From the NCBI GenBank assembly GCA_949502235.1, contig CATBDC010000044.1, positions 1-32,533 on the forward strand: a stretch of 32,533 nucleotides of DNA, given 5' to 3'. Numbering within the stretch: position 1 is the first letter of the stretch; each line of letters begins with the position of its first letter. Under the pieces are notes generated by a model that had not been told where the DNA came from, did not search any database, and saw only the letters and a program-made list of their open reading frames with translations. This document shows positions 22,396 to 30,550 of this stretch, in pieces. This DNA comes from an uncultured Lachnospiraceae bacterium (GTDB lineage: Bacteria; Bacillota; Clostridia; Lachnospirales; Lachnospiraceae). The position numbers and the translations under genes are program-made.

Positions 22396-24963
22396 ATGTC
22401 ATCAATTGGCTCATTAACCAGTTCAACAGCCAATAGTATCAGAGGCTACGGCGGATTAGCAAGCGGCCTTGACAGAGATACCTTGATTGAAGGTATGACT
22501 TACGGCACTACCAGTAAGATTACGAAACAGCAGCAGAAAAAGCAGCAGCTTGAGTGGAAGCAGTCAGCAGTTCGGAGTATCACGGATCAGATGATTGGCT
22601 TTGCTAATAAGTTTACGTCCTCATGGAGCTCCTCTACGAACCTCTTTAGTTCTGTGTTCTGGGGGAGAAATAAGATTACAACAACAGGCGCAAACAGCAA
22701 GTATGTGTCTGTATCCGGTACTGCAAATACGGCAAATGCCGTATCCATTATGGGAGTAAAGCAGCTCGCCCAGAAGGCGAAGCTAAGCTCTGCCGGAACT
22801 GTGTCTGATGGAAAGCTTCAGACAGGGAATATTGACGTTGCAAAGACCCAGACCGTTCAGAATCTGGTGGGCGAGTCCCTGAATTTTAAATATGGCGATA
22901 AGACGGCCTACATTTATCTGAATTCAAAGGATAAGGATGGCAATGATTTGAGCTATAAGACTGCTGCAGAGGCAGCGAAGTCTATTAATAAGATGCTGGA
23001 AGAGGAAAGCGTAGCATTGAGCGATGGCACCAGCAAAAAACTTTCGGAGATTATTGAAGTCGCGGTTGAACAGGACGCTGACGGGAAGGATCAGTTTGTC
23101 TTTAAAAATAAAGGCGGCGGCGGAAACGCTCTTTTTGTAACCGGCGGATCAGCACTTGAGATTATGGGCTTTGATAAACCGGAGGGCGATGGCATTGATA
23201 TTACGGCATCAGGCTCATCAAAGGCAGGGACAAACGGTATAGGCGGAATCACCAGAGAAGTATCCTTTGCTGAAATGGTGGGCGGCTCCAGGTTAAGCTT
23301 TACCTATAATGGAGTGAAGAAGGATATTACGCTGGCGGATGCAGAGACACTTATGCAGGGTGTAGCAACCACGACAGAGACTGATGCAAACGGGAACACC
23401 TATCAGAAGCCGACAGCAGAAGGCGAAAAGCAGCTTATGAAGAATCTGCGCGCATCTCTCCAGACAGAGCTTGACAAGGCATTCGGCAAAGGCAGAATTG
23501 AAGTCGGAGGAGAGTCAGATGGAAAGACTTTAAGCTTTATAACGAAGAATCCGACAACAGGGCTGCAGGACACATCCTCAAGCCTGACACTTAGCGGCGG
23601 AAGTCTGGGGCTTTTAGGCGAAGGAGGAGCCCTGAACGTGAAAGTCGGAGAGTCTACGAACCTGAACCTGAACGCTAAGCTTTCCGAGGCTGGATTTGCG
23701 AATCTTAGTGCAGATAAAATACCGGGTTCAATTAAAATTAATGGTAAAAATATTGATGTTACTGCAGATGACACCATGCAGACATTGATAGACAAAATTA
23801 AAAAAGAAACCGGCGTGACAGTAAGCTATCAGCCGCTGACAGGCAAATTTACCTTTACGTCAGACGAAAACGGCGCCAGCGGATTTATTCAGTTAGGTAC
23901 AGCAGGCGCGGCAGCCGGATCTGACGATGAAAAGAGCAATGAACTGCTGAAGAATCTTTTCGGCGTTGCGAATGATGATATAGGCAAGCAGATCAATGGT
24001 CAGGATGCTATTGTTACAGTGAAATACGCAGGCTCTGACGAAGAGGTGGATTTATACCGCGATTCCAATACCTTTACCATAGACGGACTTTCCATTAGCG
24101 TGAAGGGCGAATTCGGATATAAAGACGGAACAGAACAGGCAAAGGATGCAGACGGCAACTTAATGGTTGACGATAAGGGTAATCCGATCATGGAAAAGGT
24201 ACGCGATTACTCATCCGAGGAAGTGGAGATTGACGCCCAGGTAGATGCCGATGCTCTTGTAGATGCCGTGAAGTCCATGGTAGAGGAATACAACAAGATC
24301 ATCGAGCAGGTAAACAAGGAACTGTCTACAAAGCCTGACCGTGACTATGAGCCGCTTACCAGCGAGCAGAAGAAGGAGTTAAGTGAGGACGAGATTAAGC
24401 TTTATGAAGAAAAAGCAAAGTCGGGACTGCTTTTCGGAGACAGTGATTTAAGACTGCTAAGCAGCGACCTCCGCTTTATCATCAGCGGCGGAATCGCGCA
24501 GGAGCTGGAGAGTATGGGGATCTCTACATCCAGTACATACTCTGATAATGGAAAGCTTTCCTTTGACGAGTCTAAGTTCCGCGCAGCGCTTGAAAGCGAT
24601 CCGGAGCGTGTACAGGAGTTATTTACCGGCAGCGAGATTCCAAATGCCAACGGTAATGGAGTATCCAAAGGACTTGCCACGAACCTTAGAGACGTTATGG
24701 ATAAATACGTGAATACAATGGGTTCATGGGATTCCAAGGGTATTTTAGTACGGAAGGCTGGAACAGAGAGCTCTCCGATTAGTATTACAGAAAACTATAT
24801 GTATAAGCAGATTGCAGAATACAATAAACAGATTGCCAAGCTGCAGACACAGTTAGAGGCAGAAAGAGACCGTTACATTAAACAGTTTACAAGTCTTGAG
24901 ACTCTGATTTCTCAGATGAATAGCCAGAGTAACTGGTTAAGCCAGATTGGCGGAAGCTATTAG
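22396..24963 (+). CDS. fliD: Flagellar filament cap protein FliD
   Basis: Cap at the filament tip that folds incoming flagellin; exported by the flagellar system. The protein is 855 residues. The N-terminal FliD motif (about 18-55) includes YGGLASGLDRDTLIEGM and TTSKITKQQQKKQQLEW. The C-terminal domain (about 620-850) has VDALVDAVKSMVEEYNKI, repeated LGDSDLR-type sequence and the final coiled coil ending in QMNSQSNWLSQIGGSY. FliD is usually about 400-550 residues (roughly 500 in Bacillus), so the central surface domains are much enlarged. Start ATG 22396 has AAGGAAG (22381-22387) eight bases upstream; the in-frame ATG at 22351 lies inside the repeat and has no ribosome site. fliS follows. Confidence 0.93.
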   Translation: MSSIGSLTSSTANSIRGYGGLASGLDRDTLIEGMTYGTTSKITKQQQKKQQLEWKQSAVRSITDQMIGFANKFTSSWSSSTNLFSSVFWGRNKITTTGANSKYVSVSGTANTANAVSIMGVKQLAQKAKLSSAGTVSDGKLQTGNIDVAKTQTVQNLVGESLNFKYGDKTAYIYLNSKDKDGNDLSYKTAAEAAKSINKMLEEESVALSDGTSKKLSEIIEVAVEQDADGKDQFVFKNKGGGGNALFVTGGSALEIMGFDKPEGDGIDITASGSSKAGTNGIGGITREVSFAEMVGGSRLSFTYNGVKKDITLADAETLMQGVATTTETDANGNTYQKPTAEGEKQLMKNLRASLQTELDKAFGKGRIEVGGESDGKTLSFITKNPTTGLQDTSSSLTLSGGSLGLLGEGGALNVKVGESTNLNLNAKLSEAGFANLSADKIPGSIKINGKNIDVTADDTMQTLIDKIKKETGVTVSYQPLTGKFTFTSDENGASGFIQLGTAGAAAGSDDEKSNELLKNLFGVANDDIGKQINGQDAIVTVKYAGSDEEVDLYRDSNTFTIDGLSISVKGEFGYKDGTEQAKDADGNLMVDDKGNPIMEKVRDYSSEEVEIDAQVDADALVDAVKSMVEEYNKIIEQVNKELSTKPDRDYEPLTSEQKKELSEDEIKLYEEKAKSGLLFGDSDLRLLSSDLRFIISGGIAQELESMGISTSSTYSDNGKLSFDESKFRAALESDPERVQELFTGSEIPNANGNGVSKGLATNLRDVMDKYVNTMGSWDSKGILVRKAGTESSPISITENYMYKQIAEYNKQIAKLQTQLEAERDRYIKQFTSLETLISQMNSQSNWLSQIGGSY

Positions 24964-24980
24964 ACAAAAAGGGGAAAAGT

Positions 24981-25352
24981 ATGTATCAGAATGGATATGA
25001 ACAGTACAAGATGCAGTCTATCAATACGATGACTCACGGTGAGATGCTCCTTCTGCTCTTTGATGAGCTGCTTAAGCGTCTTACGAGAGCGCAGATCGCG
25101 TTAGAAGAAGCGGAGTATGATTTGTTTGATAAGTCAGTTCAAAGATCAACCGAAATCGTACGCTACTTAAGTAAAACCTTGAATATGGATTATCAGATAA
25201 GCTATGAGCTTAGAAGAATGTATGAATTCTTCCTCTATGAGCTTAGCAGACTGCAGGCCGGAAGGAACAGTACTGTAATTCAGGAACTGAAGCCCCTTGT
25301 TACAGAGCTTCGCGATGCGTTTAAAGAGGCCAGCAAGTCAGTAGCTGTATAA
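24981..25352 (+). CDS. fliS: Flagellin export chaperone FliS
   Basis: Cytoplasmic chaperone that binds the C-terminus of flagellin and delivers it to FlhA. The 123 residues show the family start NGYEQYKMQSINTMTHGEMLLLLFDELLKRL and an all-helical pattern ending in LRDAFKEASKSVAV. AAAGGGG lies before the ATG, 17 bases after fliD. The flagellin gene itself is not in the window. The stop codon is immediately followed by a short repeat of the GTTACTGTTCAC family. Confidence 0.95.
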   Translation: MYQNGYEQYKMQSINTMTHGEMLLLLFDELLKRLTRAQIALEEAEYDLFDKSVQRSTEIVRYLSKTLNMDYQISYELRRMYEFFLYELSRLQAGRNSTVIQELKPLVTELRDAFKEASKSVAV

Positions 25353-25379
25353 GTTGCTGTAAACGAAGTGAACAGTAAC
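25353..25379 (+). repeat. Short repeat of the GTTACTGTTCAC family
   Basis: 27-base unit directly after the fliS stop, beginning GTTGCTGTAAAC and ending GTGAACAGTAAC (25368-25379). It looks like the two ends of the larger MITE-like element (22216-22349) with the middle removed. Confidence 0.65.
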
Positions 25380-25396
25380 ACCGTATAGGAGGTTGT

Positions 25397-25807
25397 ATGG
25401 AGAAGAGAGAGGAACTCCGGTCAGAGATTTTAAGACGTGTGCAGCGCAACTATGTACGTGTAGTTGAGATAGAGAGACTTACAAAAGAGCTTGGAACGGC
25501 GCTGTCACGCAATGACCAGGAATCAGCGCAGCTTCTTGTCAGGATGAGGCAGGATGAGATAGAGCAGGCAAATGAAACGAAACGGGAGGTACAGCTTCTT
25601 CTTCAGTCCGCAGGCGGCGAGGAACAAAAGAAGCTTAGAAGCTGGCTTTCAGGAGAGATGAAGCTTGAGCCGGATGGCTTTGAAGCAGGGAAGATTGTCG
25701 AGATAAGCAGTCAGCTAAACCAGGTCTTGAACCGAACCATCAGCGCTGATAAAGCCATTAATTTAAAACTTGCCGGAAAAGATTCTTACTATCATGCCGT
25801 AACATAA
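25397..25807 (+). CDS. Putative flagellar chaperone-like coiled-coil protein
   Basis: 136-residue, highly charged, mostly helical protein with heptad-like stretches (about 5-75) such as LRSEILRRVQRNYVRVVEIERLTKEL and MRQDEIEQANETKREVQLLL. It has no signal or membrane segment. The position directly after fliS is where Firmicutes often carry fliT-like or FlgN-like chaperones for filament cap or hook-junction proteins. That role is inferred from position and helix content; I recognise no firm family motif. TAGGAGG lies before the ATG. A bidirectional terminator follows. Confidence 0.6.
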   Translation: MEKREELRSEILRRVQRNYVRVVEIERLTKELGTALSRNDQESAQLLVRMRQDEIEQANETKREVQLLLQSAGGEEQKKLRSWLSGEMKLEPDGFEAGKIVEISSQLNQVLNRTISADKAINLKLAGKDSYYHAVT

Positions 25808-25816
25808 GGTATAAAA

Positions 25817-25856
25817 AAGGAGCTGTAGCCGTTTTAGCTGCAGCTCCTTATTTTGG
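25817..25856. terminator. Bidirectional terminator between convergent genes
   Basis: Stem of 13 pairs (including one G-T), 25817-25829 with 25837-25849, with a 7-base loop. A T-rich tail (TATTTT) follows on + and a run of six T on -. It serves the coiled-coil gene (+) and the C39-type peptidase gene (-); the latter's stop codon (25848-25850) lies inside the stem. Confidence 0.8.
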
Positions 25857-26570
25857 AGAAATACTCCAGACAGGGCCGCCTCCGGTGGCGCCGTATAAAA
25901 GCTCATCAAGAATAAGCTGGGCCTCCCATGGCGTCTGGGTGCGCTCAAGGCTTGCAGGATCAGCTACTGATACCTGGGTACCGGACCAGTAATTGTAGAT
26001 AATAATAAAATGTCCTGAATCGCTGAAATGCCCGGGTCCCATGAGGGCAACCAGAATGTGGCCGTTACGCAGTTCAGAGATGACCCCTTCCGGAGTAAAA
26101 TTTTGAAAAGGCACAGCCTGAAAACCAAAGGCAGCAGCGCCTTCCAGAAAAAAGTTGTGCTTTGTGCCAGAGCCTGCAGACCAGTAATTATTAGCTGCCG
26201 CCCAGTCCGCCATATCAGAAGGAAGGCAGGTCTGGTTGGTAAAACTTGAAACAATCATAGCAAGAACAGTAGGGCCGCACCCGTAACCGCCGATGGGATC
26301 CCGGCCGCCGTATAATGCATTTGCCCATCTTACATCATTTTGATTATAATATGTAAGAAGGCCCACACTGCTTGTAAGAGTCAGTGTATATGTCCCGTCC
26401 TGTAACACCGGTGCTTCCGCGGGGGCAGGGGCTGCCGGCGGAAGCGCGGCAGGCTCTTCTTCCGCCTCTTCGGGCTCCGTGGGAACGCCGGAAGACAGAT
26501 CCATGCGCGAAAACGGGGCGCATAAAAGAAATGTCAGCAGAAAAACTCCAATTATCAGTTTCTTTTTCAT
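25848..26570 (-). CDS. Secreted C39-like (C39_2) cysteine peptidase-type protein
   Basis: 240-residue exported protein with an N-terminal hydrophobic signal (about 3-20; MKKKLIIGVFLLTFLLC). There is no good lipobox, since L precedes the C. A Pro/Glu/Ala linker (about 30-55) leads to a C39_2-type papain-fold domain with likely catalytic C98 (YGCGPTVLAMI), H187 (DSGHFIIIYNYW) and D204 (VADPAS). Family members cleave or bind peptides at the cell surface; the substrate is unknown. AGGGAG precedes the ATG. A SigD-like -10 (TCCGATAT, minus strand 26645-26638) upstream may tie it to motility. It points against its neighbours in a + strand flagellar region. Confidence 0.78.
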   Translation of the reverse strand: MKKKLIIGVFLLTFLLCAPFSRMDLSSGVPTEPEEAEEEPAALPPAAPAPAEAPVLQDGTYTLTLTSSVGLLTYYNQNDVRWANALYGGRDPIGGYGCGPTVLAMIVSSFTNQTCLPSDMADWAAANNYWSAGSGTKHNFFLEGAAAFGFQAVPFQNFTPEGVISELRNGHILVALMGPGHFSDSGHFIIIYNYWSGTQVSVADPASLERTQTPWEAQLILDELLYGATGGGPVWSISPK

Positions 26571-26597
26571 TTTTTCTCCCTGTTTTAATAATCTATA

Positions 26598-26626
26598 TTG
26601 ACTGTCATCTTTTAAAACAGTATAGT
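26598..26626 (+). promoter_or_regulatory. SigA-type promoter for the FtsE-like gene
   Basis: TTGACT (26598-26603), a 17-base spacer and TATAGT (26621-26626), each one base from consensus, 50 bases before the ATG at 26676. Confidence 0.65.
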
Positions 26627-26637
26627 ATACAGTATAA

Positions 26638-26665
26638 ATATCGGAAACTATTGAAAAAAATTAAG
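26638..26665 (-). promoter_or_regulatory. Possible SigD-type promoter for the C39-like peptidase
   Basis: On the minus strand TCCGATAT (26645 down to 26638) is one base from the SigD -10 box, with TTAAT (26664 down to 26660) at the expected -35 distance. It lies 68 bases before the peptidase start and overlaps the leader of the divergent ATPase gene. Confidence 0.35.
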
Positions 26666-26675
26666 GTAGGAAATT

Positions 26676-27416
26676 ATGGCACAAATTATTTTTGAGAATG
26701 TGACAAAAAAATTCCGGAATGAAGTGGTATTAAACGATATTTCTTTTGAAATCGAAAAGGGAGAATTCGTATTTATTATAGGAAAGAGCGGAGCCGGAAA
26801 GAGCACGCTGTTAAATCTGATTATGAAGCAGGAGGAGGTGACTTCGGGCCGCATTACAGTGAACGGGCGCAGGGTGGATATTATGAAGAGGAGAAAGATT
26901 CCCGCCCACCGCAGAAGACTGGGGGTTGTGTCATCAGAGGTGGGGCTGCTTAAGGACCGCACGGTATATGACAATATTATGTTCGCTATTCTTGCTACGG
27001 GGAAATCGGATGATAAGATGAAGGCAACAATCATGAGAGTGCTTGGGCTTGTGGGTCTTGCGGGGAAATTCCAGGCATTTCCTGACGAGCTTTCAGGGGG
27101 AGAGCAGGCGAGAGTACTTCTGGCCCGGGCTTTGTCCGTAAAGCCGGAGATTCTTATTGCAGACGAACCTACGGCAAATCTTGATCCGGATTCCGCCTGG
27201 GATCTGATGCAGCTTCTTGCAGAGGTGAATTACAGGGGAATGACGGTATTAGTGGCAAGCCACGCAAGGGAGCTTGTTACAATTATGAAGCGGCGGTGTA
27301 TGACACTGGTTGCGGGAAACCTTGTAGCGGATGAAAAGAAGGGTATTTACAATATGAAGGCCACAGATATTTTTGAAGAAAGACGAGTTCTAAAAGATGG
27401 AAAAAGAAAAAGATAG
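26676..27416 (+). CDS. FtsE-like ABC ATPase without FtsX
   Basis: 246-residue ATP-binding subunit of the FtsE/LolD class. It has Walker A GKSGAGKST (36-44), signature LSGGE (139-143), Walker B ILIADE (159-164) with D-loop NLD, and H196 in VASHAREL. The segment that in FtsE contains the Q-loop glutamine reads LGVVSSEVGLLKDRTVYDN: S86-S87 replace the F-Q pair. FtsE normally pairs with the membrane protein FtsX, the next gene, to activate cell-wall hydrolases. No ftsX or other permease follows here. The C-terminus has a basic extension (LKDGKRKR). AAGGTAGG (26662-26669) precedes the ATG. Whether it works with a distant FtsX or has another role is open. Confidence 0.85.
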   Translation: MAQIIFENVTKKFRNEVVLNDISFEIEKGEFVFIIGKSGAGKSTLLNLIMKQEEVTSGRITVNGRRVDIMKRRKIPAHRRRLGVVSSEVGLLKDRTVYDNIMFAILATGKSDDKMKATIMRVLGLVGLAGKFQAFPDELSGGEQARVLLARALSVKPEILIADEPTANLDPDSAWDLMQLLAEVNYRGMTVLVASHARELVTIMKRRCMTLVAGNLVADEKKGIYNMKATDIFEERRVLKDGKRKR

Positions 27417-27423
27417 AAAAATG

Positions 27424-27450
27424 TTATTTTTTCTGTAAAGCATCCGATAT
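27424..27450 (+). promoter_or_regulatory. Possible SigD-type promoter
   Basis: TCCGATAT (27443-27450) is one base from the SigD -10 box. TTATT (27424-27428) lies one base closer than in the two perfect examples at 22161 and 30447. It would drive the nucleotidyltransferase-like gene and the chemoreceptor after it. Confidence 0.4.
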
Positions 27451-27470
27451 TATATTAAAGGTATGATTTA

Positions 27471-28769
27471 TTGCTACTGGAGGGAGGGACAATTATTAAT
27501 TATGAAATAAGGTATATGCTGTTACTCTTGTCGGCTGTTGTTAATCAAAAACCGGTCCAGAGATTAAAACGAGCCGTGGGATGGGAGACCATTTTAAAAG
27601 TATCCGATTTTCATAATATTATCAATATCATCTATCTTGGAATCTTGGGGATGGAAAAGGACATTTCCGAGGATTGCGAATTACAATTCTATCAGGGGTA
27701 CAAAAGAGAGCTTCTTCTAAGTGAATCATACCGCAAAGCAGAAGAGGTTATCATGTGGCAGTTGGAGAGATACAAGATTGACGCATTGTTTTTGTCGGAT
27801 ACAAATATAGAGGAATTGTATGTTAAGCCGGAGATGGCTTATATCGGACAGATAGAAATTCTTGTGGAAAAGAAAGATCTGCCGCAGATACATAGATTCA
27901 TGCGGGACATGGACTATGAACAGCAGGAGGACCGGGTAGGAAAAGGGACTGTATATACGAGAGTGCCGGGGCTTAGGATTGTATTTTATGACACAGTGCC
28001 GATTGCGAATAAGGTAATCAGACGGCATTTTGGAGAACCGGTGAGAAAATATGGGTATTTAGACAATCATAGGTATATACATATATTAACGAGGGAAGAT
28101 GAGTATTTATACCGTGTGGGAAGGCTGGTTGAGTCGTACGTCACGGGAATGTTGAAGATAAGGGAGATTCTGGATTTTTGGCAGTTTCAGAAGACTCTGG
28201 ATGAAACCTTCCGTTCTAAGATGACATCGGAGATTGTGGAGAAGGCTGACTGGCAGGAATTTGTTTCCCAGGCAGGAGTTCTTGCCACACTTTGGTTTGA
28301 GGATGGTGTAAGGCAGCAGTATGGCCTTGCACTGGAGCTGGAGGAATATATTATTTCACGCGGTCAGGAAAACAAGCATCTTGACAAGGTGCTTCTGCCT
28401 TACGAAAAGGCAAGGCTGGATTTTTACTGGCGGGACCGTGAGGAGGAATGGGCGGCGAAGAAAAAGGAATGGCTGTTTCCGCCTAAAGAATATATGTTCC
28501 AATTCTTTCCTATATTAGGGAAATATCCCTTTTTGCTGGTTTTCTGTTGGATCATCCGTGATTTTCGTTTCCTTAAGTTTGTCTGTGCGAACAGATGCAG
28601 GAAGGCAGGTGTCCGTATCCGTGTGAAGATGCTGGACATCAAAGAAAAGCTCAAAGGATATCTGCGAAAAAAAGAAGAGGATGAAGAGACAGAAGACAAT
28701 ATATATATTTTAAATGAAGAAGAGACAGAAGGAGAGAAAGACAATGAAGAAGTTGAAGATCAGAAGTAA
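27471..28769 (+). CDS. Nucleotidyltransferase-like protein (NTP_transf_5 type), degenerate
   Basis: 432-residue protein resembling the NTP_transf_5 family of uncharacterised nucleotidyltransferases. A helical N-terminus precedes a segment at about 103-135, where [16 protein letters not shown] stands for the usual LKG region and [13 protein letters not shown] for the DxD-containing strand. The acidic pair is largely lost (Q and E), so catalysis is doubtful. The middle has a [17 protein letters not shown] stretch and the C-terminal ~40 residues are very acidic. The start is uncertain. TTG 27471 has AAAGG nine bases upstream. GGAGGGAGG (27479-27487) points instead to in-frame ATT codons at 27492/27495. 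The end overlaps the next chemoreceptor start by 26 bases. Function unknown. Confidence 0.5.
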   Translation: MLLEGGTIINYEIRYMLLLLSAVVNQKPVQRLKRAVGWETILKVSDFHNIINIIYLGILGMEKDISEDCELQFYQGYKRELLLSESYRKAEEVIMWQLERYKIDALFLSDTNIEELYVKPEMAYIGQIEILVEKKDLPQIHRFMRDMDYEQQEDRVGKGTVYTRVPGLRIVFYDTVPIANKVIRRHFGEPVRKYGYLDNHRYIHILTREDEYLYRVGRLVESYVTGMLKIREILDFWQFQKTLDETFRSKMTSEIVEKADWQEFVSQAGVLATLWFEDGVRQQYGLALELEEYIISRGQENKHLDKVLLPYEKARLDFYWRDREEEWAAKKKEWLFPPKEYMFQFFPILGKYPFLLVFCWIIRDFRFLKFVCANRCRKAGVRIRVKMLDIKEKLKGYLRKKEEDEETEDNIYILNEEETEGEKDNEEVEDQK

Positions 28770-30423
28770 GTTATTATTATCCTTTGGAGTTGTTTTATTA
28801 CTGACGGTAATCATATCCGTGTTTTCAGTATTACAGCTTGAAAAGGCAAATAGTAACCTGAAGAGCTTTATGGATGGGGCGGTTGCAGTGGATGATGCGG
28901 TAAAAAGCTGCCGTATAGCTACATTTATCGCGGCAAAGGATGTACGTGATATGGTAATCCAGGGAAAGACCGATGCACAGACCAAGCAGGAGGTTGACGA
29001 ACAGATTGAGGCTATCCGCACAAATCTCAAGAAGGTTCAGGAGCTTGATATCCTAAGCGAAGAAAAGGTAACAGAGCTTAGCAACACATTAGAGAACTGG
29101 ATTGGCGTGGCAGATGACATTATAGCAGACCTGAATGTGGGCGATCAGTCAGCAGCCGGAAGAAAGATTTTAACAGAATGTGAGCCTGCCCTTGACAAGG
29201 TTATTGAAAATATTAACAGTCTGATTGATGAAACCCTGTCTATCAGAACAAAGACTCAGACGGACAGTGTATCTACAACAAACCAGAGTATGATTATTCT
29301 TCTGGCAATGGCAGCAATTGCTATTATTATTGCTATGGTTATCTGTGTAAGAGTAACAAGGACAATTGTAAGGCCCCTGGCACAGATTGATGTTGCCATG
29401 GAAGGGCTTGCAAGAGGCGAGATGTCGCAGAGTCTGGATTATGAGTCACATGATGAGTTCGGCCTGCTTGTAAAGAGCGTGCAGGCTATGTGCGCAGGAC
29501 TGGAGAATGTTGTGCGTGATTTGACTTATCTGCTGGATGAGATGTCAAGCGGAAACTTTAATCTTTACGCGAAAGAGGATGCATATATCGGAGATTTCAA
29601 GCCGCTGCTTGATTCTATCCGTCATATGAACCGGAATTTAAGTGATACAATGAGACAGATCAATGATGCTTCTGATCAGGTGGCAAGCGGAGCAGATCAG
29701 GTATCATCCGGCGCCCAGGCATTATCACAGGGCGCTACCGAACAGGCAAGCTCTGTAGAAGAGCTGGCGGCTACTGTAAATGAGATTTCCAGAGAAGTTA
29801 ATAATACTGCAAACAATGCGAAAGAGGCGAGCGGAAAAGTTCAGGAGGCACAGGAGAAATTAACTGTATCCAATGAGCAGATGCAGGATATGATCGTGGC
29901 TATGGAGGATATCAGCCAGAAGTCAGGGGATATCGGTAAGATTATCAAGACAATTGAAGATATTGCATTCCAGACAAATATTCTTGCGCTTAATGCAGCA
30001 GTAGAGGCTGCCCGCGCGGGCGAAGCAGGCAAGGGCTTTGCCGTAGTTGCCGATGAAGTACGTAATCTTGCTTCTAAGAGTGCGGAGGCAGCAAGCAATA
30101 CAACAGCGCTTATTGAGGGCACGATCCAGGCAGTTGAGAATGGAACAGAGATTGTGGGCAGAACAGCCGAGGCAATTCAGGCCACAGTAGAAAGCACAAA
30201 GAGCGCGGTTACATATGTAGATGAGATTACGACAGCAGCAGACAGACAGGCAGAGGAGATTTCACAGGTAACGACAGGTATGGATCAGATTTCAAGTGTT
30301 GTTCAGACAAACTCTGCTACAGCCGAGGAAAGTGCAGCCGCAAGTGAAGAGCTGTCCAGCCAGGCACAGATTTTGAAATCACTGGTAAGCCGCTTTAAAT
30401 TAAGAGATAAGAACAGAGTATAG
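28744..30423 (+). CDS. Chemoreceptor (methyl-accepting chemotaxis protein)
   Basis: 559-residue transmembrane receptor. TM1 is about 9-30 and TM2 about 183-203. Between them is a helical extracytoplasmic sensor of about 150 residues of the four-helix-bundle type (4HB_MCP). A HAMP domain (about 205-257) follows. The signalling domain (about 310-555) has the tip [20 protein letters not shown]. It lacks the His/Cys zinc pattern of the receptor at 18327. ATG 28744 is chosen because AAGGAG (28729-28734) is nine bases upstream; the in-frame ATG at 28714 would add ten residues and lacks a ribosome site. It overlaps the preceding gene, so both are likely on one transcript. Potential CheD substrate. 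Confidence 0.92.
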   Translation: MKKLKIRSKLLLSFGVVLLLTVIISVFSVLQLEKANSNLKSFMDGAVAVDDAVKSCRIATFIAAKDVRDMVIQGKTDAQTKQEVDEQIEAIRTNLKKVQELDILSEEKVTELSNTLENWIGVADDIIADLNVGDQSAAGRKILTECEPALDKVIENINSLIDETLSIRTKTQTDSVSTTNQSMIILLAMAAIAIIIAMVICVRVTRTIVRPLAQIDVAMEGLARGEMSQSLDYESHDEFGLLVKSVQAMCAGLENVVRDLTYLLDEMSSGNFNLYAKEDAYIGDFKPLLDSIRHMNRNLSDTMRQINDASDQVASGADQVSSGAQALSQGATEQASSVEELAATVNEISREVNNTANNAKEASGKVQEAQEKLTVSNEQMQDMIVAMEDISQKSGDIGKIIKTIEDIAFQTNILALNAAVEAARAGEAGKGFAVVADEVRNLASKSAEAASNTTALIEGTIQAVENGTEIVGRTAEAIQATVESTKSAVTYVDEITTAADRQAEEISQVTTGMDQISSVVQTNSATAEESAAASEELSSQAQILKSLVSRFKLRDKNRV

Positions 30424-30426
30424 AGC

Positions 30427-30454
30427 TTATTATTTAGTACCGAAATGCCGATAT
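30427..30454 (+). promoter_or_regulatory. SigD-type promoter upstream of the FliD-like gene
   Basis: GCCGATAT (30447-30454) is a full match to the Bacillus SigD -10 consensus. TTATT (30427-30431) is placed exactly as in the fliD promoter. It lies directly after the chemoreceptor stop codon, so the next gene probably has its own transcript. Confidence 0.65.
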
Positions 30455-30475
30455 AATATATGTAGAAGTATTGAT

Positions 30476-30516
30476 GTTACTGTTCACGGGATTCTGTGAT
30501 CGGAGTGGACAGTAAC
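30476..30516 (+). repeat. Short palindromic repeat of the GTTACTGTTCAC family
   Basis: 41-base unit with ends GTTACTGTTCAC and GTGGACAGTAAC (30505-30516), able to form a hairpin in the leader of the FliD-like gene, between its SigD -10 box and the AGGAGG ribosome site. It appears to be an internally deleted copy of the 134-base element. Confidence 0.7.
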
Positions 30517-30550
30517 GCATTAATAGAACTACGAGAAAGGAGGAAGAGAT

